From assembly GCA_003601785.1 (NCBI GenBank), contig PIYA01000004.1, positions 1-22,082 on the forward strand: 22,082 bases of DNA, in the 5' to 3' direction. The position numbers and the translations under genes were made by a program. The notes beneath the pieces were generated by a model. The model did no database searches. It saw nothing but the letters and a program-made list of their open reading frames with translations, and had not been told where the DNA came from. This document shows positions 15,459 to 22,082 of the stretch, in pieces (the stretch's first letter is position 1; every line of letters begins with the position of its first letter). This DNA comes from Candidatus Bathyarchaeota archaeon. GTDB lineage: Archaea; Thermoproteota; Bathyarchaeia; Bathyarchaeales; Bathycorpusculaceae.

Positions 15459-16538
15459 TTAACGTTCTCGCTTTCCACTTATGTAATCTTCAACCCACTG
15501 CTTTGCCACGGAGTCTGGAACTTGAATCGGCGGATGCTTAAAAGCGTAAGATGACACGCTTATCAATGGACCGGCAATTTTACGGTCTAAAGCAAGCTTC
15601 ACAGCCCTTATGACATCGATTATTACGCCTCCACTGTTCGGTGAATCCTCAACCTCAAGCTTCACCGCGATTCTTACAGGTTGGTTGCCGAATTTTCTTC
15701 CCTTAAGCATGATGTAACAAATTTTCCTATCCCCCAAGAACGGCACATAGTCGGAAGGGCCAATTCTAGTTGGTAAATCGTACGGAACAAGGCTTGTTAC
15801 AGCTTCTGTTTTGCTTATTCTCTTTGTTTTAAGTCTATCCTCAACCGTCATGTTTAGGAAATCGGTGTTTCCACCCAAGTTCAACTGATATGTCTCATCC
15901 ACAATCACCCCTCTGTCAACGCAAAGCCTAACAAGGTTTCGATGCAAAATAGTTGCTCCTAACTGACTCTTCACGTCATCTCCAGCCACCGGCAATCCTT
16001 TGTCCTCAAATTTTCCGCTCCATTCCTTGTCTGACGCTATGAATTCAGGCATGCAGTTCACAAAAGCACAGCCAGCTTCTAACGCAGCTTTGGCGTAAAA
16101 ACGTGTTGCGTTACGACTTCCAACGGGTAAGTAATTAAGAAGAACCTCCGTTTCTGTTTCTCTTAAAACTTCCACAATATCCGATAACTGAGGATTCTCA
16201 GAAGCGTAAACGTTAAACGGTTGTTTCATGTGTTCAGCCACTCCGTCAAGAAGGGGACTCGGAGAAACCTTAACACCTGTAGGGGGCACATCTGCAAATT
16301 TGGCGCAACAGTTCGGTTCAGCGAATATGGCTTCAGCCAAATCCTTCCCAATCTTGTTCTTATTAACGTCAAAAGCAGCCACAAATTTTATATCCCTTAT
16401 GTGATACCCACCGAAGTTCACGTGCATAAGTCCAGGAACATTCGCGTCTTCTTTTACATCTTTGTAATATTCCACTCCTTGAACAAGGGCTGACGCACAG
16501 TTTCCAACACCCACAATTCCTACACGAATCTCTGGCAA
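15459..16538 (-). CDS. myo-Inositol-1(3)-phosphate synthase
   Basis: Converts glucose 6-phosphate to inositol phosphate with bound NAD+, feeding inositol phospholipids (archaetidylinositol) or compatible solutes. The 359 residues match the short archaeal/actinobacterial form. The NAD loop GIVGVGNCASALVQG lies at 7-21; further family blocks are NYLPVGSRNATRFY, VNCMPEFIASD, GDDVKSQLGATILHR with the conserved lysine, and NLGGNTDFLNM. The start is TTG at 16538 after GGAGA at nine bases; the next in-frame starts would destroy the NAD loop. It stands alone, 126 bases before gcvH and divergent from the gene at 16665, so it probably has its own promoter. Confidence 0.93.
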   Translation of the reverse strand: MPEIRVGIVGVGNCASALVQGVEYYKDVKEDANVPGLMHVNFGGYHIRDIKFVAAFDVNKNKIGKDLAEAIFAEPNCCAKFADVPPTGVKVSPSPLLDGVAEHMKQPFNVYASENPQLSDIVEVLRETETEVLLNYLPVGSRNATRFYAKAALEAGCAFVNCMPEFIASDKEWSGKFEDKGLPVAGDDVKSQLGATILHRNLVRLCVDRGVIVDETYQLNLGGNTDFLNMTVEDRLKTKRISKTEAVTSLVPYDLPTRIGPSDYVPFLGDRKICYIMLKGRKFGNQPVRIAVKLEVEDSPNSGGVIIDVIRAVKLALDRKIAGPLISVSSYAFKHPPIQVPDSVAKQWVEDYISGKRER

Positions 16539-16664
16539 ATTACAAATTCTCCTTTCACTCTCACGGTCAACGCTTTAAGGCTGTCTTCTCTAAAAACCTT
16601 TTCCAATTTTTGGACAAAATTAAAAGGGAACATAAGCCAGAAACATTAGAAGTGGTGAAACTCA

Positions 16665-17033
16665 ATGAGTGAAGACGAAGTCCACATAAGATATGAACCG
16701 TTCAGGGAAATCGTCATAATGGAACGCAACCTCTTTTCAACAGCAGACGACTTAGCGAGGTTTGCATCGATAATAGCTGGTGGCAAGACAGCGGGTTTAT
16801 ACTGGGCTGAAGGCGTGGCGTTCTTATATTTTCCATTAACTGCAACAACCGAAATTTCAACAAAAGAGCTAATTGAAAACAAAAGAGTTTACTGGACTTT
16901 TGTAGGTTACGCGCTTCTGCCCAAATATCAGAGGATAATAGAAACTAAAGAGAAGATAATGGTTCCAGTTATAGATATGTCATCAAACCCGATGTTCAGA
17001 AAAGTTGCAAACTGGCTAAAAGAACAGCAATAG
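16665..17033 (+). CDS. Uncharacterised protein co-transcribed with riboflavin kinase
   Basis: I do not recognise this 122-residue product. It seems a mixed alpha/beta soluble protein: an acidic start (MSEDEVHIRYEPF), strand EIVIMER, helix ADDLARFASIIAGG, a hydrophobic but short stretch GLYWAEGVAFLYFPL, which is too broken for a membrane helix, and a basic C-terminal helix (FRKVANWLKEQQ). No cysteine or metal-site pattern is seen. The ATG at 16665 follows GTGGTGA (16652-16658) at six bases. The riboflavin kinase gene starts 28 bases after its stop on the same strand, so a shared transcript is likely, but a flavin role is only a guess. Confidence 0.7.
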   Translation: MSEDEVHIRYEPFREIVIMERNLFSTADDLARFASIIAGGKTAGLYWAEGVAFLYFPLTATTEISTKELIENKRVYWTFVGYALLPKYQRIIETKEKIMVPVIDMSSNPMFRKVANWLKEQQ

Positions 17034-17061
17034 GTTTGCTGGCGTCAGGTGACTTCTATAA

Positions 17062-17454
17062 TTGAAGACGCTACTTCTTGAAGGAGAAGTTTTTTCTGGA
17101 AAAGGTGAAGGCACAGAATTCATAAAACTTCCATGGGTGAGAAAACAGATAAAGGAAAAACTAGGTTTCACTCCTTATCTCGGAACGCTAAACATACGAT
17201 TAACTGAAAGAAGCGTAATCCTCAAAAATCTATTAAAAAACGCTCAAGGAATTGAAATTACACCCGCTGAAGGCTTTCATCGAGGAGTATGCTTCAAGGC
17301 TTATTTAATGGGTTTAGAATGTGCGGTTGTGATTCCAGAAGTGCAAGATTACCCAGAAAACACGTTGGAAGTTGTTGCGCCCACAAAATTAAGAGAACAT
17401 CTTAAGCTTAAAGATGGAAGCATAATTGAGATCAAAGTCTTACTTAAGAAGTAG
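17062..17454 (+). CDS. ribK: CTP-dependent riboflavin kinase (archaeal RibK)
   Basis: Makes FMN from riboflavin using CTP, the archaeal route, unrelated to bacterial RibF. The 130 residues match the family size. Motifs: GEVFSGKGEG (about 8-17) near the CTP site, LGFTPYLGTLNIRL, GFHRGVCFKAYLMG, VVIPEVQDYPENTLEVVAPTKLREHLKLKDG. This is the cradle-loop barrel form. The start is TTG at 17062, nine bases after AGGTGA (17047-17052). The product would supply flavin to enzymes such as ThyX and the flavoprotein encoded nearby. Its last 11 bases overlap the end of the convergent acyl-CoA synthetase gene. Confidence 0.93.
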   Translation: MKTLLLEGEVFSGKGEGTEFIKLPWVRKQIKEKLGFTPYLGTLNIRLTERSVILKNLLKNAQGIEITPAEGFHRGVCFKAYLMGLECAVVIPEVQDYPENTLEVVAPTKLREHLKLKDGSIIEIKVLLKK

Positions 17455-18949
17455 CAGTCTTCCTCTTGTATTTCAAAAAGTTTTCTATGTAACCTTCTAA
17501 GCACCCGTTCTTTTTCAGATACAAACCGTATCGCACAAGAGCGTTCATCGCCCTAGCAGCGTCTTCAGGCGATGAATAAGCTGGAATCCCTAGTTTATCA
17601 AATCTCCAACGTGTCTGCAATGCCATCTCCGTCTCACCAATGTCACACGCAACAACAGGCTTATCATACCTATTTGCAATCTTAGCAACTCTGTCGACGA
17701 AGTCTTCCTGTAAGGCTGGGGTGTGATGCAGACCAAGCACTATTACACCGTTGATTTCAAAGTCTTGAAAGAGGATTTCAGCAGTAACTTCAAACATTTC
17801 AGATGTTGCTGAACCTGTTACATCTACAGGGTTAAGATTCGTGGCAAACTTCGGAAGCTTCCCCTCCATTTTCAATTTTTCAAACCTATGAATAGTCTCG
17901 TCTGAAAAGCGTTTAACAACCAAACCCCTCAACTCACACTCATCGGTAGCCATTATGCCTGGACCACCAGCATCCGTCAATATCGCTATATTTTTCCCGC
18001 GAGCGGGCGGCTGCATTGCCAACGCCTTTCCAGTGTCGAAGAACTCTTCCATGTCCTTCGCTCTCAAAACTCCGGTTTGTGTAAAGACGGCGTCGTATAT
18101 TTGATCTGAACCAGCCATGGCTCCCGTGTGAGATGCTGCAGCTCTTGCTCCAGCTTTTGTTCTTCCGCTTTTCAAAGCAATCACCGGTTTTTTCTTCGTA
18201 ACTTCTTTGGCTGTCTCAAAGAATTTTCTTCCATCCTTTACGTCTTCAACATACAACAGTATAACTCTGGTATCTTCATCGTAAAGCAGATAATTCAACA
18301 TTTCAGCCTCGTTTACATCGCATTTGTTTCCGAAGCTTACGAACTTGCTCACCCCCATTTGTTTTCCCGCCAGATAGTCAAGGGAAGCAACGCCGAAGGC
18401 TCCGCTCTGAGTGACTATGGCTATGTTTCCTGGCATTGGACGTGGAGTTGCTACAACCTCGTCTCCCGTTGTTAAGACCTTCGTTTCCGGCAGAAACAGC
18501 ATGTCCACACCGGTTTTAGAGTCGTAAACCCCTAGGCAGTTCGGTCCCAAAACCCTTATTCCAGCTTTCTTCGCTATGGCTACAACTTGGTTCTCAAGCT
18601 CATGATTTCCAACTTCGCCGAAGCCGGAGCTTATTATAACAACGGTCTTAACTTTTTTTGCTGCAGCTTCTTCCATAACTTTTGGAACATACTTCGCTGG
18701 AACAACTATCACAGCTAGGTCAAGTTCTCCAGGAATTCTGGTTAGAGACGGGTAGCAGCGACAGTTAAGAATGTATTCTTCGTGAGGGTTAACGGGGTAT
18801 ATCTCTCCTTTGAATACTCCTCTCATCTTGTTTTCAACAAAGTTTTTGAATATTACGTGTCCAGCCTTGTGAATTTTCCTCGAAGCCCCGACAACCGCAA
18901 CCGAACGAGGCGCAAAAAACGCATGCATCTGCTCAAGGGATGATTCCAT
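17444..18949 (-). CDS. ADP-forming acetate/acyl-CoA synthetase, alpha subunit
   Basis: Alpha subunit of the NDP-forming acyl-CoA synthetase, which conserves energy as ATP while releasing the acid from acyl-CoA (501 residues). Order: CoA-binding domain (FFAPRSVAVVGASRK to VLGPNCLGVYD), succinyl-CoA-ligase-like domain with IVTQSGAFGVASLDYLA, the phosphohistidine H274 in AASHTGAMAGSD, then the third domain (GKNIAILTDAGGPGIMATDECE). The ATP-grasp beta subunit is not fused and not in the window. ATG 18949 is chosen because AAAGGTGA ends a few bases upstream; an in-frame codon at 18976 would put that site inside the gene. It begins four bases after the CofE-like gene stop, so the two should be coupled. 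Substrate (acetyl, aryl, branched-chain) cannot be told. Confidence 0.88.
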   Translation of the reverse strand: MESSLEQMHAFFAPRSVAVVGASRKIHKAGHVIFKNFVENKMRGVFKGEIYPVNPHEEYILNCRCYPSLTRIPGELDLAVIVVPAKYVPKVMEEAAAKKVKTVVIISSGFGEVGNHELENQVVAIAKKAGIRVLGPNCLGVYDSKTGVDMLFLPETKVLTTGDEVVATPRPMPGNIAIVTQSGAFGVASLDYLAGKQMGVSKFVSFGNKCDVNEAEMLNYLLYDEDTRVILLYVEDVKDGRKFFETAKEVTKKKPVIALKSGRTKAGARAAASHTGAMAGSDQIYDAVFTQTGVLRAKDMEEFFDTGKALAMQPPARGKNIAILTDAGGPGIMATDECELRGLVVKRFSDETIHRFEKLKMEGKLPKFATNLNPVDVTGSATSEMFEVTAEILFQDFEINGVIVLGLHHTPALQEDFVDRVAKIANRYDKPVVACDIGETEMALQTRWRFDKLGIPAYSSPEDAARAMNALVRYGLYLKKNGCLEGYIENFLKYKRKTATS

Positions 18950-18953
18950 TTTT

Positions 18954-19796
18954 TCACCTTTTGCTTCTAACCACAACTATGGGTTTATGCTTTACTGTCT
19001 CAAGCATCTCCCAAGTAACATCTGTTAACCCAACTCCAAACTTTTTAGCCATTTCCCACACGTTCCTCCCAGCCCCCGAGCCTCTCGCGCGATTTGCAAG
19101 GTTAGCAATCTCCAAAGATTCCTCAACGCTTATTCTTTCTCCAACCACCGCTATAGGAGTTGCTCTCGCCTTGAGTTTAAACAATCTTCCAACAACGTAA
19201 GCAATGAAACCCCCAAAAGAATAGATGCCCCTTATAGAATTTGGGCGCGGTGTGAAATGGAAGTTTCGAAAGGAAAAAGTTCTGTCAGTGTCAACAATCA
19301 TCACAGAAACGTTCTTTCCAAGTTTTAACAGTATTTCTTCGCGTATCTTCCTCGCTATTTCACAAGCATTTTTCAACGGCAAACAAACGTATGCGTAAGG
19401 CAAATTACTTCCATCGATACCGCCTTCAGAGCCGAAGTTCAAAGACTGCAACAAACCAGCATATTGCAAGGCAACCTGTTTATGCCTACTTCCCATTTTC
19501 AAAGGGTATTCACGCATGTGCCGAAGCAGTTCCTCTCCAAAATGGCATAGAAAACCTAGAAGATAGCCCCAGATTATTCGCATCCAATATTTCGCAATTA
19601 ACCTTGCGCTCAAGCTAGGTTTTAACGAGTTTTCGTCGACGAGATTACCCAACGCTGTTGAAACAGCCTTCTCAGAGATTACCACAAAATCGCCGTCAGA
19701 TAATCTTTCACCAACTCTTTTTATTATCTCTTCTAAGTAGTTCTCCCCCGGCCTCCAATACTTTGTAGGTATGGCTAAAAACTTGTATCTTGGCAT
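18954..19796 (-). CDS. Divergent CofE-like protein (F420-0:L-glutamate ligase family)
   Basis: The 280-residue product carries the F420-ligase fold signature: AIPTKYWRPGENYLEEI at the start, GDFVVISEKAVSTALGN (35-51), EGGIDGSN (124-131) where CofE has an NAGID-SN motif, then LPLKNACEIARKIREEIL and MIVDTDRTFSFRN (166-178), the counterpart of the DTFGRP loop that binds metal. It is longer than classic CofE (~250), and the middle (WGYLLGFLCHFGEEL) and the loop after DT differ. It may add glutamate to F420 or be a paralogue acting on something else. ATG 19796 matches the usual AI-T-YW start of the family, although no strong ribosome site precedes it. It lies between thyX (17 bases) and the acyl-CoA synthetase gene (4 bases), in one operon. 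Confidence 0.75.
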   Translation of the reverse strand: MPRYKFLAIPTKYWRPGENYLEEIIKRVGERLSDGDFVVISEKAVSTALGNLVDENSLKPSLSARLIAKYWMRIIWGYLLGFLCHFGEELLRHMREYPLKMGSRHKQVALQYAGLLQSLNFGSEGGIDGSNLPYAYVCLPLKNACEIARKIREEILLKLGKNVSVMIVDTDRTFSFRNFHFTPRPNSIRGIYSFGGFIAYVVGRLFKLKARATPIAVVGERISVEESLEIANLANRARGSGAGRNVWEMAKKFGVGLTDVTWEMLETVKHKPIVVVRSKR

Positions 19797-19813
19797 TTAC
19801 ATCGCATGACAAG

Positions 19814-20512
19814 CTAGAGGTTTCGGAATCGTTTTTTGATTTCTTCAATATTGCACTCTGGCGGTTTCATCTTCCCCTCTGGACAGTAGCCTAACTCTAC
19901 ACATGAAGGCCCAGCGTTTTCAAAAAGGGCGGGAGCAACCTTCTTCACTTGTCTAAGCATCTCTATTGCAACTTCCCTTATCTCCCATTGAGCCCGCATG
20001 CAACAGCGTAAATTGAAAAAGTGACGAAGTTCCCTAGCGTTCATTGTTACGATTATATTTGTTTTAGCGGCGTTTGGAAGGATGAAACGTGCGTCCTCTT
20101 TTGGAATGTTCATCCTCAAGAGTTTTTGGTAGACTTCAGAAATCTTCGCTAGAGTCTCGTCAAACAGCTTCTTCGCCTCCTTATTGTCCCTTATGCTTGG
20201 CGGCGTGACATAGTTTTCTAAGGTGTTGTAGGTAACGTAGCGTTGGCTCTGTTGAGTGTAGGATGCTATCCGATGTCTGATGAGCTGATGAGTCATAGCT
20301 CGCGATACACCTTCAATACTGAATGTGAAGCATGCATGTTCAATCACCGAGGTATGCCCATAGCCCGTAACTCGTCTAATTATTCGCTTGGCCTTTTCCG
20401 AATCCATCTCTTCAAAAAATTGTGAAGGACTCCCCCTTTTTGTTGAGGTTAACGCTGCGGTTCCGCATAAAAGTTCGGCGTCTTCCGTGTAACGAAGAAG
20501 TTTAACCTTCAA
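19814..20512 (-). CDS. thyX: Flavin-dependent thymidylate synthase ThyX
   Basis: Makes dTMP from dUMP with methylene-tetrahydrofolate (or an archaeal analogue), FAD and NAD(P)H. The signature RHR-x7-S is R79-H80-R81...S89 (RHRIASYTQQS) followed by QRY; SVIEHACFTFSIEGVSRA and NARELRHFFNLRCCMRAQWEIREVA are also family blocks. At 232 residues it is complete. The C-terminal region carries extra cysteines (C205 and C212 by eye, near SCVELGYCPEGK, and a later PPEC). The start is TTG at 20512, fitting the family start (MKVKLLRYTED); the ribosome site is weak, and a TATA-like run at 20544-20553 would give a leader of only about ten bases, so translation may be nearly leaderless. First gene of the operon with the CofE-like and acyl-CoA synthetase genes. 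Confidence 0.95.
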   Translation of the reverse strand: MKVKLLRYTEDAELLCGTAALTSTKRGSPSQFFEEMDSEKAKRIIRRVTGYGHTSVIEHACFTFSIEGVSRAMTHQLIRHRIASYTQQSQRYVTYNTLENYVTPPSIRDNKEAKKLFDETLAKISEVYQKLLRMNIPKEDARFILPNAAKTNIIVTMNARELRHFFNLRCCMRAQWEIREVAIEMLRQVKKVAPALFENAGPSCVELGYCPEGKMKPPECNIEEIKKRFRNL

Positions 20513-20540
20513 TTTTAAACCCGTGTCATTTCTTTAATGA

Positions 20541-20553
20541 AAGTAATAAATTT
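20541..20553. promoter_or_regulatory. AT-rich element between two divergent genes
   Basis: AAGTAATAAATTT can be read as a TATA-like box on both strands. To the left it lies at a distance that would start a very short leader for thyX; to the right it would start a transcript near 20573, where the ribosome site of the gene at 20590 begins. Whether one element serves both directions is inferred from spacing. Confidence 0.3.
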
Positions 20554-20589
20554 GCTTTGTGTAAAAACAGTTGGGAGAGGCAGTTCCGT

Positions 20590-21225
20590 TTGACAAGAAA
20601 GAAAAAAGCTGTTGATTACATAAATGAACTGTGTTCAAGTGAACTTTTAGAAAAGCGAAGACTTGGAAAGAAGCTTGAAAAACAGTATGCTAAGTGGACG
20701 GAAAGTCTTAGCCTAAAAGATTTCTCAGCCTTTATAGAAACCATAAAGAAGAATAAGGCTGAAATCGGTGTCGCACAGTTCTTCGGAAAGTTCCGTGCAT
20801 ACGCGTTTGAGGAATATGTTTACCGTTTGTTACGGGCGAAGGTTCACGTTAAAAAGCCTTTGCAATTGTTTTGGGGAGAGAAGTGTCGTGTTTGGGGAGA
20901 AAACGGAACTTATTATTCCATGGAGTTCGATGTTTCCATAGGCAGAAAAGTAAACGGTTCTGTTGAACCAGTTGTGGTTGTTGACGCCAAAGTGGAGCTT
21001 GACGCTGCACGGTTAAAAACAGCCCTAGCCTCCTTTGCAATTCTCAAAAAATGGAACAGCAAGGTCAAATGTTTCTTGGTTTACGCCACCCGAGAGATAG
21101 ACAGCCTTCTCTTGGAAATAGCCAAAAACTGGATGGATGGAACTTTCCAGCTCGATTTTAAAAACGATGAGACCAAAGCTTTTATCAGACGCGTCAAGAA
21201 ATCTCTTAGCTTTCATCATACATGA
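20590..21225 (+). CDS. PD-(D/E)xK-like protein of unknown role
   Basis: A 211-residue soluble basic protein. The core pattern resembles the PD-(D/E)xK nuclease fold: helix AFEEYVYRLL with E74/E75, strand MEFDVSIG with D114, strand VVVVDAK with D132-x-K134, then the helix LDAARLKTALASFAIL and the strand CFLVYATRE. The likely ligands are all kept, so nuclease activity is possible, unlike the NucS-like protein at 8966. The N-terminal 60 residues are a charged helical region. No restriction-modification or defence partner is adjacent. The first in-frame TTG (20557) lacks a ribosome site; TTG 20590 follows GGGAGAGG (20573-20580) at nine bases. Fold call is by eye. Confidence 0.6.
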   Translation: MTRKKKAVDYINELCSSELLEKRRLGKKLEKQYAKWTESLSLKDFSAFIETIKKNKAEIGVAQFFGKFRAYAFEEYVYRLLRAKVHVKKPLQLFWGEKCRVWGENGTYYSMEFDVSIGRKVNGSVEPVVVVDAKVELDAARLKTALASFAILKKWNSKVKCFLVYATREIDSLLLEIAKNWMDGTFQLDFKNDETKAFIRRVKKSLSFHHT

Positions 21226-22082
21226 GCATAAACACGGTCGGTTGTGAACCTTCCACTCTCCATTTCCCTCTCTATTTCCCGCAGCAACAAAATTCTCTTG
21301 AAGGTCGGCGGATGCGTGGCGAACCACGTGTTCATCTTCGACCACGTTGATTTCGCCTCTTTCTCCATAGCAAGCTCCAACTCCCTCTCATCGAGAACAC
21401 CGTCCTTGTCCAAGTCGTACTCATCCTTCTTTGCGACAATTGACTGAATCTCTTGTTTAGCCAGCACAGGGTCGCCTATGTAGAAGGTTCTTGTTCCAAG
21501 TTTGGGTTTGGGTGAAAGTGATAATCCATAACTTATCTTTGCTAACGCGCTCTCCAGAGACCTCGGTGAACCTGTGACATAAGCTGAGTATGCATCGGCG
21601 TAATGTTCACGCAACCTGCTTAAGCGTAGCACACACAGCAATGAAACGATGTAAACAACGTAAGCTATTATTGCAATTATAAAAAGTGCACCCTTAACCG
21701 AGCCCTCTTCTTTCTCCTTTGATGATGAACCGCTTAATCTTGCCACTTCCCATGTTCCACGGGCAATCAGATAGGCGAGCAGTGGAAGAGCTGAAAGCAT
21801 GGTCATGACCATGTAATCCTTATGTTTTATATGTCCTAATTCATGTCCGATAACACCTTTAACCTCATCCTTGTTTAACTTAGCCAGCAAACCTTCATGT
21901 ACCGCTAACGTGGCACTTTTAGCTGTTCTTCCGAAAACAAAAGCGTTAGGTGTCTTGTCTGGAACAATAGCCAGTTTCGGCGTTGGAATCTCGCTTTTCT
22001 CAGCTAACTCCTTCACAAGAGACTCCAACCACGGGTTTTCTCCAGCTTTCAAATAATGCAGCCTTGTTGACGCTGACACCAT
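21216..22082 (-). CDS. HtpX-type M48 membrane metalloprotease, N-terminus outside window
   Basis: Zinc protease for membrane protein quality control. Zinc site H80-E81-L-G-H84 and third ligand E159 in LREHYADAYSA; the Met-like PNAFVFGR strand precedes, and HPP (THPPTFKRILLL) follows near the end, all as in HtpX. Hydrophobic segments at about 91-108 and 129-154 are membrane helices. The ATG at 22082 is probably internal: HtpX normally has two more membrane helices before this point, so the true start lies beyond the window. A 12-residue loop D223-x-D225-x-D227-G228...D231-x2-E234 matches the EF-hand calcium loop and is absent from Escherichia coli HtpX. The stop overlaps the convergent neighbouring gene by 10 bases. 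Confidence 0.85.
   Translation of the reverse strand: MVSASTRLHYLKAGENPWLESLVKELAEKSEIPTPKLAIVPDKTPNAFVFGRTAKSATLAVHEGLLAKLNKDEVKGVIGHELGHIKHKDYMVMTMLSALPLLAYLIARGTWEVARLSGSSSKEKEEGSVKGALFIIAIIAYVVYIVSLLCVLRLSRLREHYADAYSAYVTGSPRSLESALAKISYGLSLSPKPKLGTRTFYIGDPVLAKQEIQSIVAKKDEYDLDKDGVLDERELELAMEKEAKSTWSKMNTWFATHPPTFKRILLLREIEREMESGRFTTDRVYAHV
21381..21416 (-). other. EF-hand-like calcium-binding loop in the HtpX-type protease
   Basis: DLDKDGVLDERE: acidic residues at loop positions 1, 3, 5, 9 and 12, Gly at 6 and a hydrophobic residue at 8, flanked by helices (QEIQSIVAKKDEY before, ELELAMEKEAK after). This is the canonical EF-hand loop pattern. Calcium binding is inferred; single unpaired EF-hands also occur in dockerin-like contexts. 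Confidence 0.65.

Overview
The window reads as a dense archaeal chromosome segment, most likely from a member of the Bathyarchaeia/Thermoproteota (lineage inferred from gene content and not tested). The archaeal signs are: endonuclease Q, type II glyceraldehyde-3-phosphate dehydrogenase beside an archaeal-type phosphoglycerate kinase, a CTP-dependent riboflavin kinase, an ADP-forming acyl-CoA synthetase alpha subunit, a CofE (F420 ligase) homologue, an archaeal/actinobacterial-type inositol-phosphate synthase, TATA-like boxes about 25 bases before start regions, and Shine-Dalgarno motifs of the GGAGGTGA type. There are 23 coding genes, two of them cut by the window edges. No gene-free stretch exceeds about 150 bases. 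I see no rRNA, tRNA, CRISPR array, insertion sequence or phage gene. Many starts are TTG.

Layout. 1-4.2 kb (+): the C-terminal part of endonuclease Q (DNA deamination repair), a small helical protein of unknown function, and the TldD/TldE protease pair. 4.2-5.1 kb (+): a membrane polyferredoxin of the NapH type. 5.1-8.8 kb (-): an apparent alpha-glucan operon read as GH57 amylase, winged-helix protein, a stand-alone N-terminal half of a glycosyltransferase, and a complete glycosyltransferase. 8.9-11.0 kb (+), divergent from it: a NucS-like nuclease-fold protein that has lost its E-x-K catalytic pair and carries a Pro/Lys/Glu-rich tail, then a third glycogen-synthase-like glycosyltransferase. 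11.1-13.5 kb (-): gap-pgk, consecutive glycolytic/gluconeogenic steps. 13.6-15.3 kb (-): GcvH (lipoyl carrier) with a CoA-disulfide-reductase/NADH-oxidase-type flavoprotein. 15.5-16.5 kb (-): myo-inositol-phosphate synthase for inositol lipids or solutes. 16.7-17.5 kb (+): an uncharacterised protein with riboflavin kinase. 17.4-20.5 kb (-): ThyX, a divergent CofE-like protein and an ADP-forming acyl-CoA synthetase alpha subunit. 20.6-21.2 kb (+): a PD-(D/E)xK-like protein. 21.2-22.1 kb (-): an HtpX-type membrane protease with an EF-hand-like loop, cut at its N-terminus by the window end.

How it fits together: most of the window is central metabolism (glucan storage, glycolysis, inositol, flavin and deazaflavin cofactors, thymidylate) with DNA repair and protein quality control genes between. 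The points I would follow first are the glycosyltransferase half-protein in the GH57 operon, the EF-hand-like loop in the M48 protease, the apparently dead NucS-like protein, and the GcvH-flavoprotein pair.
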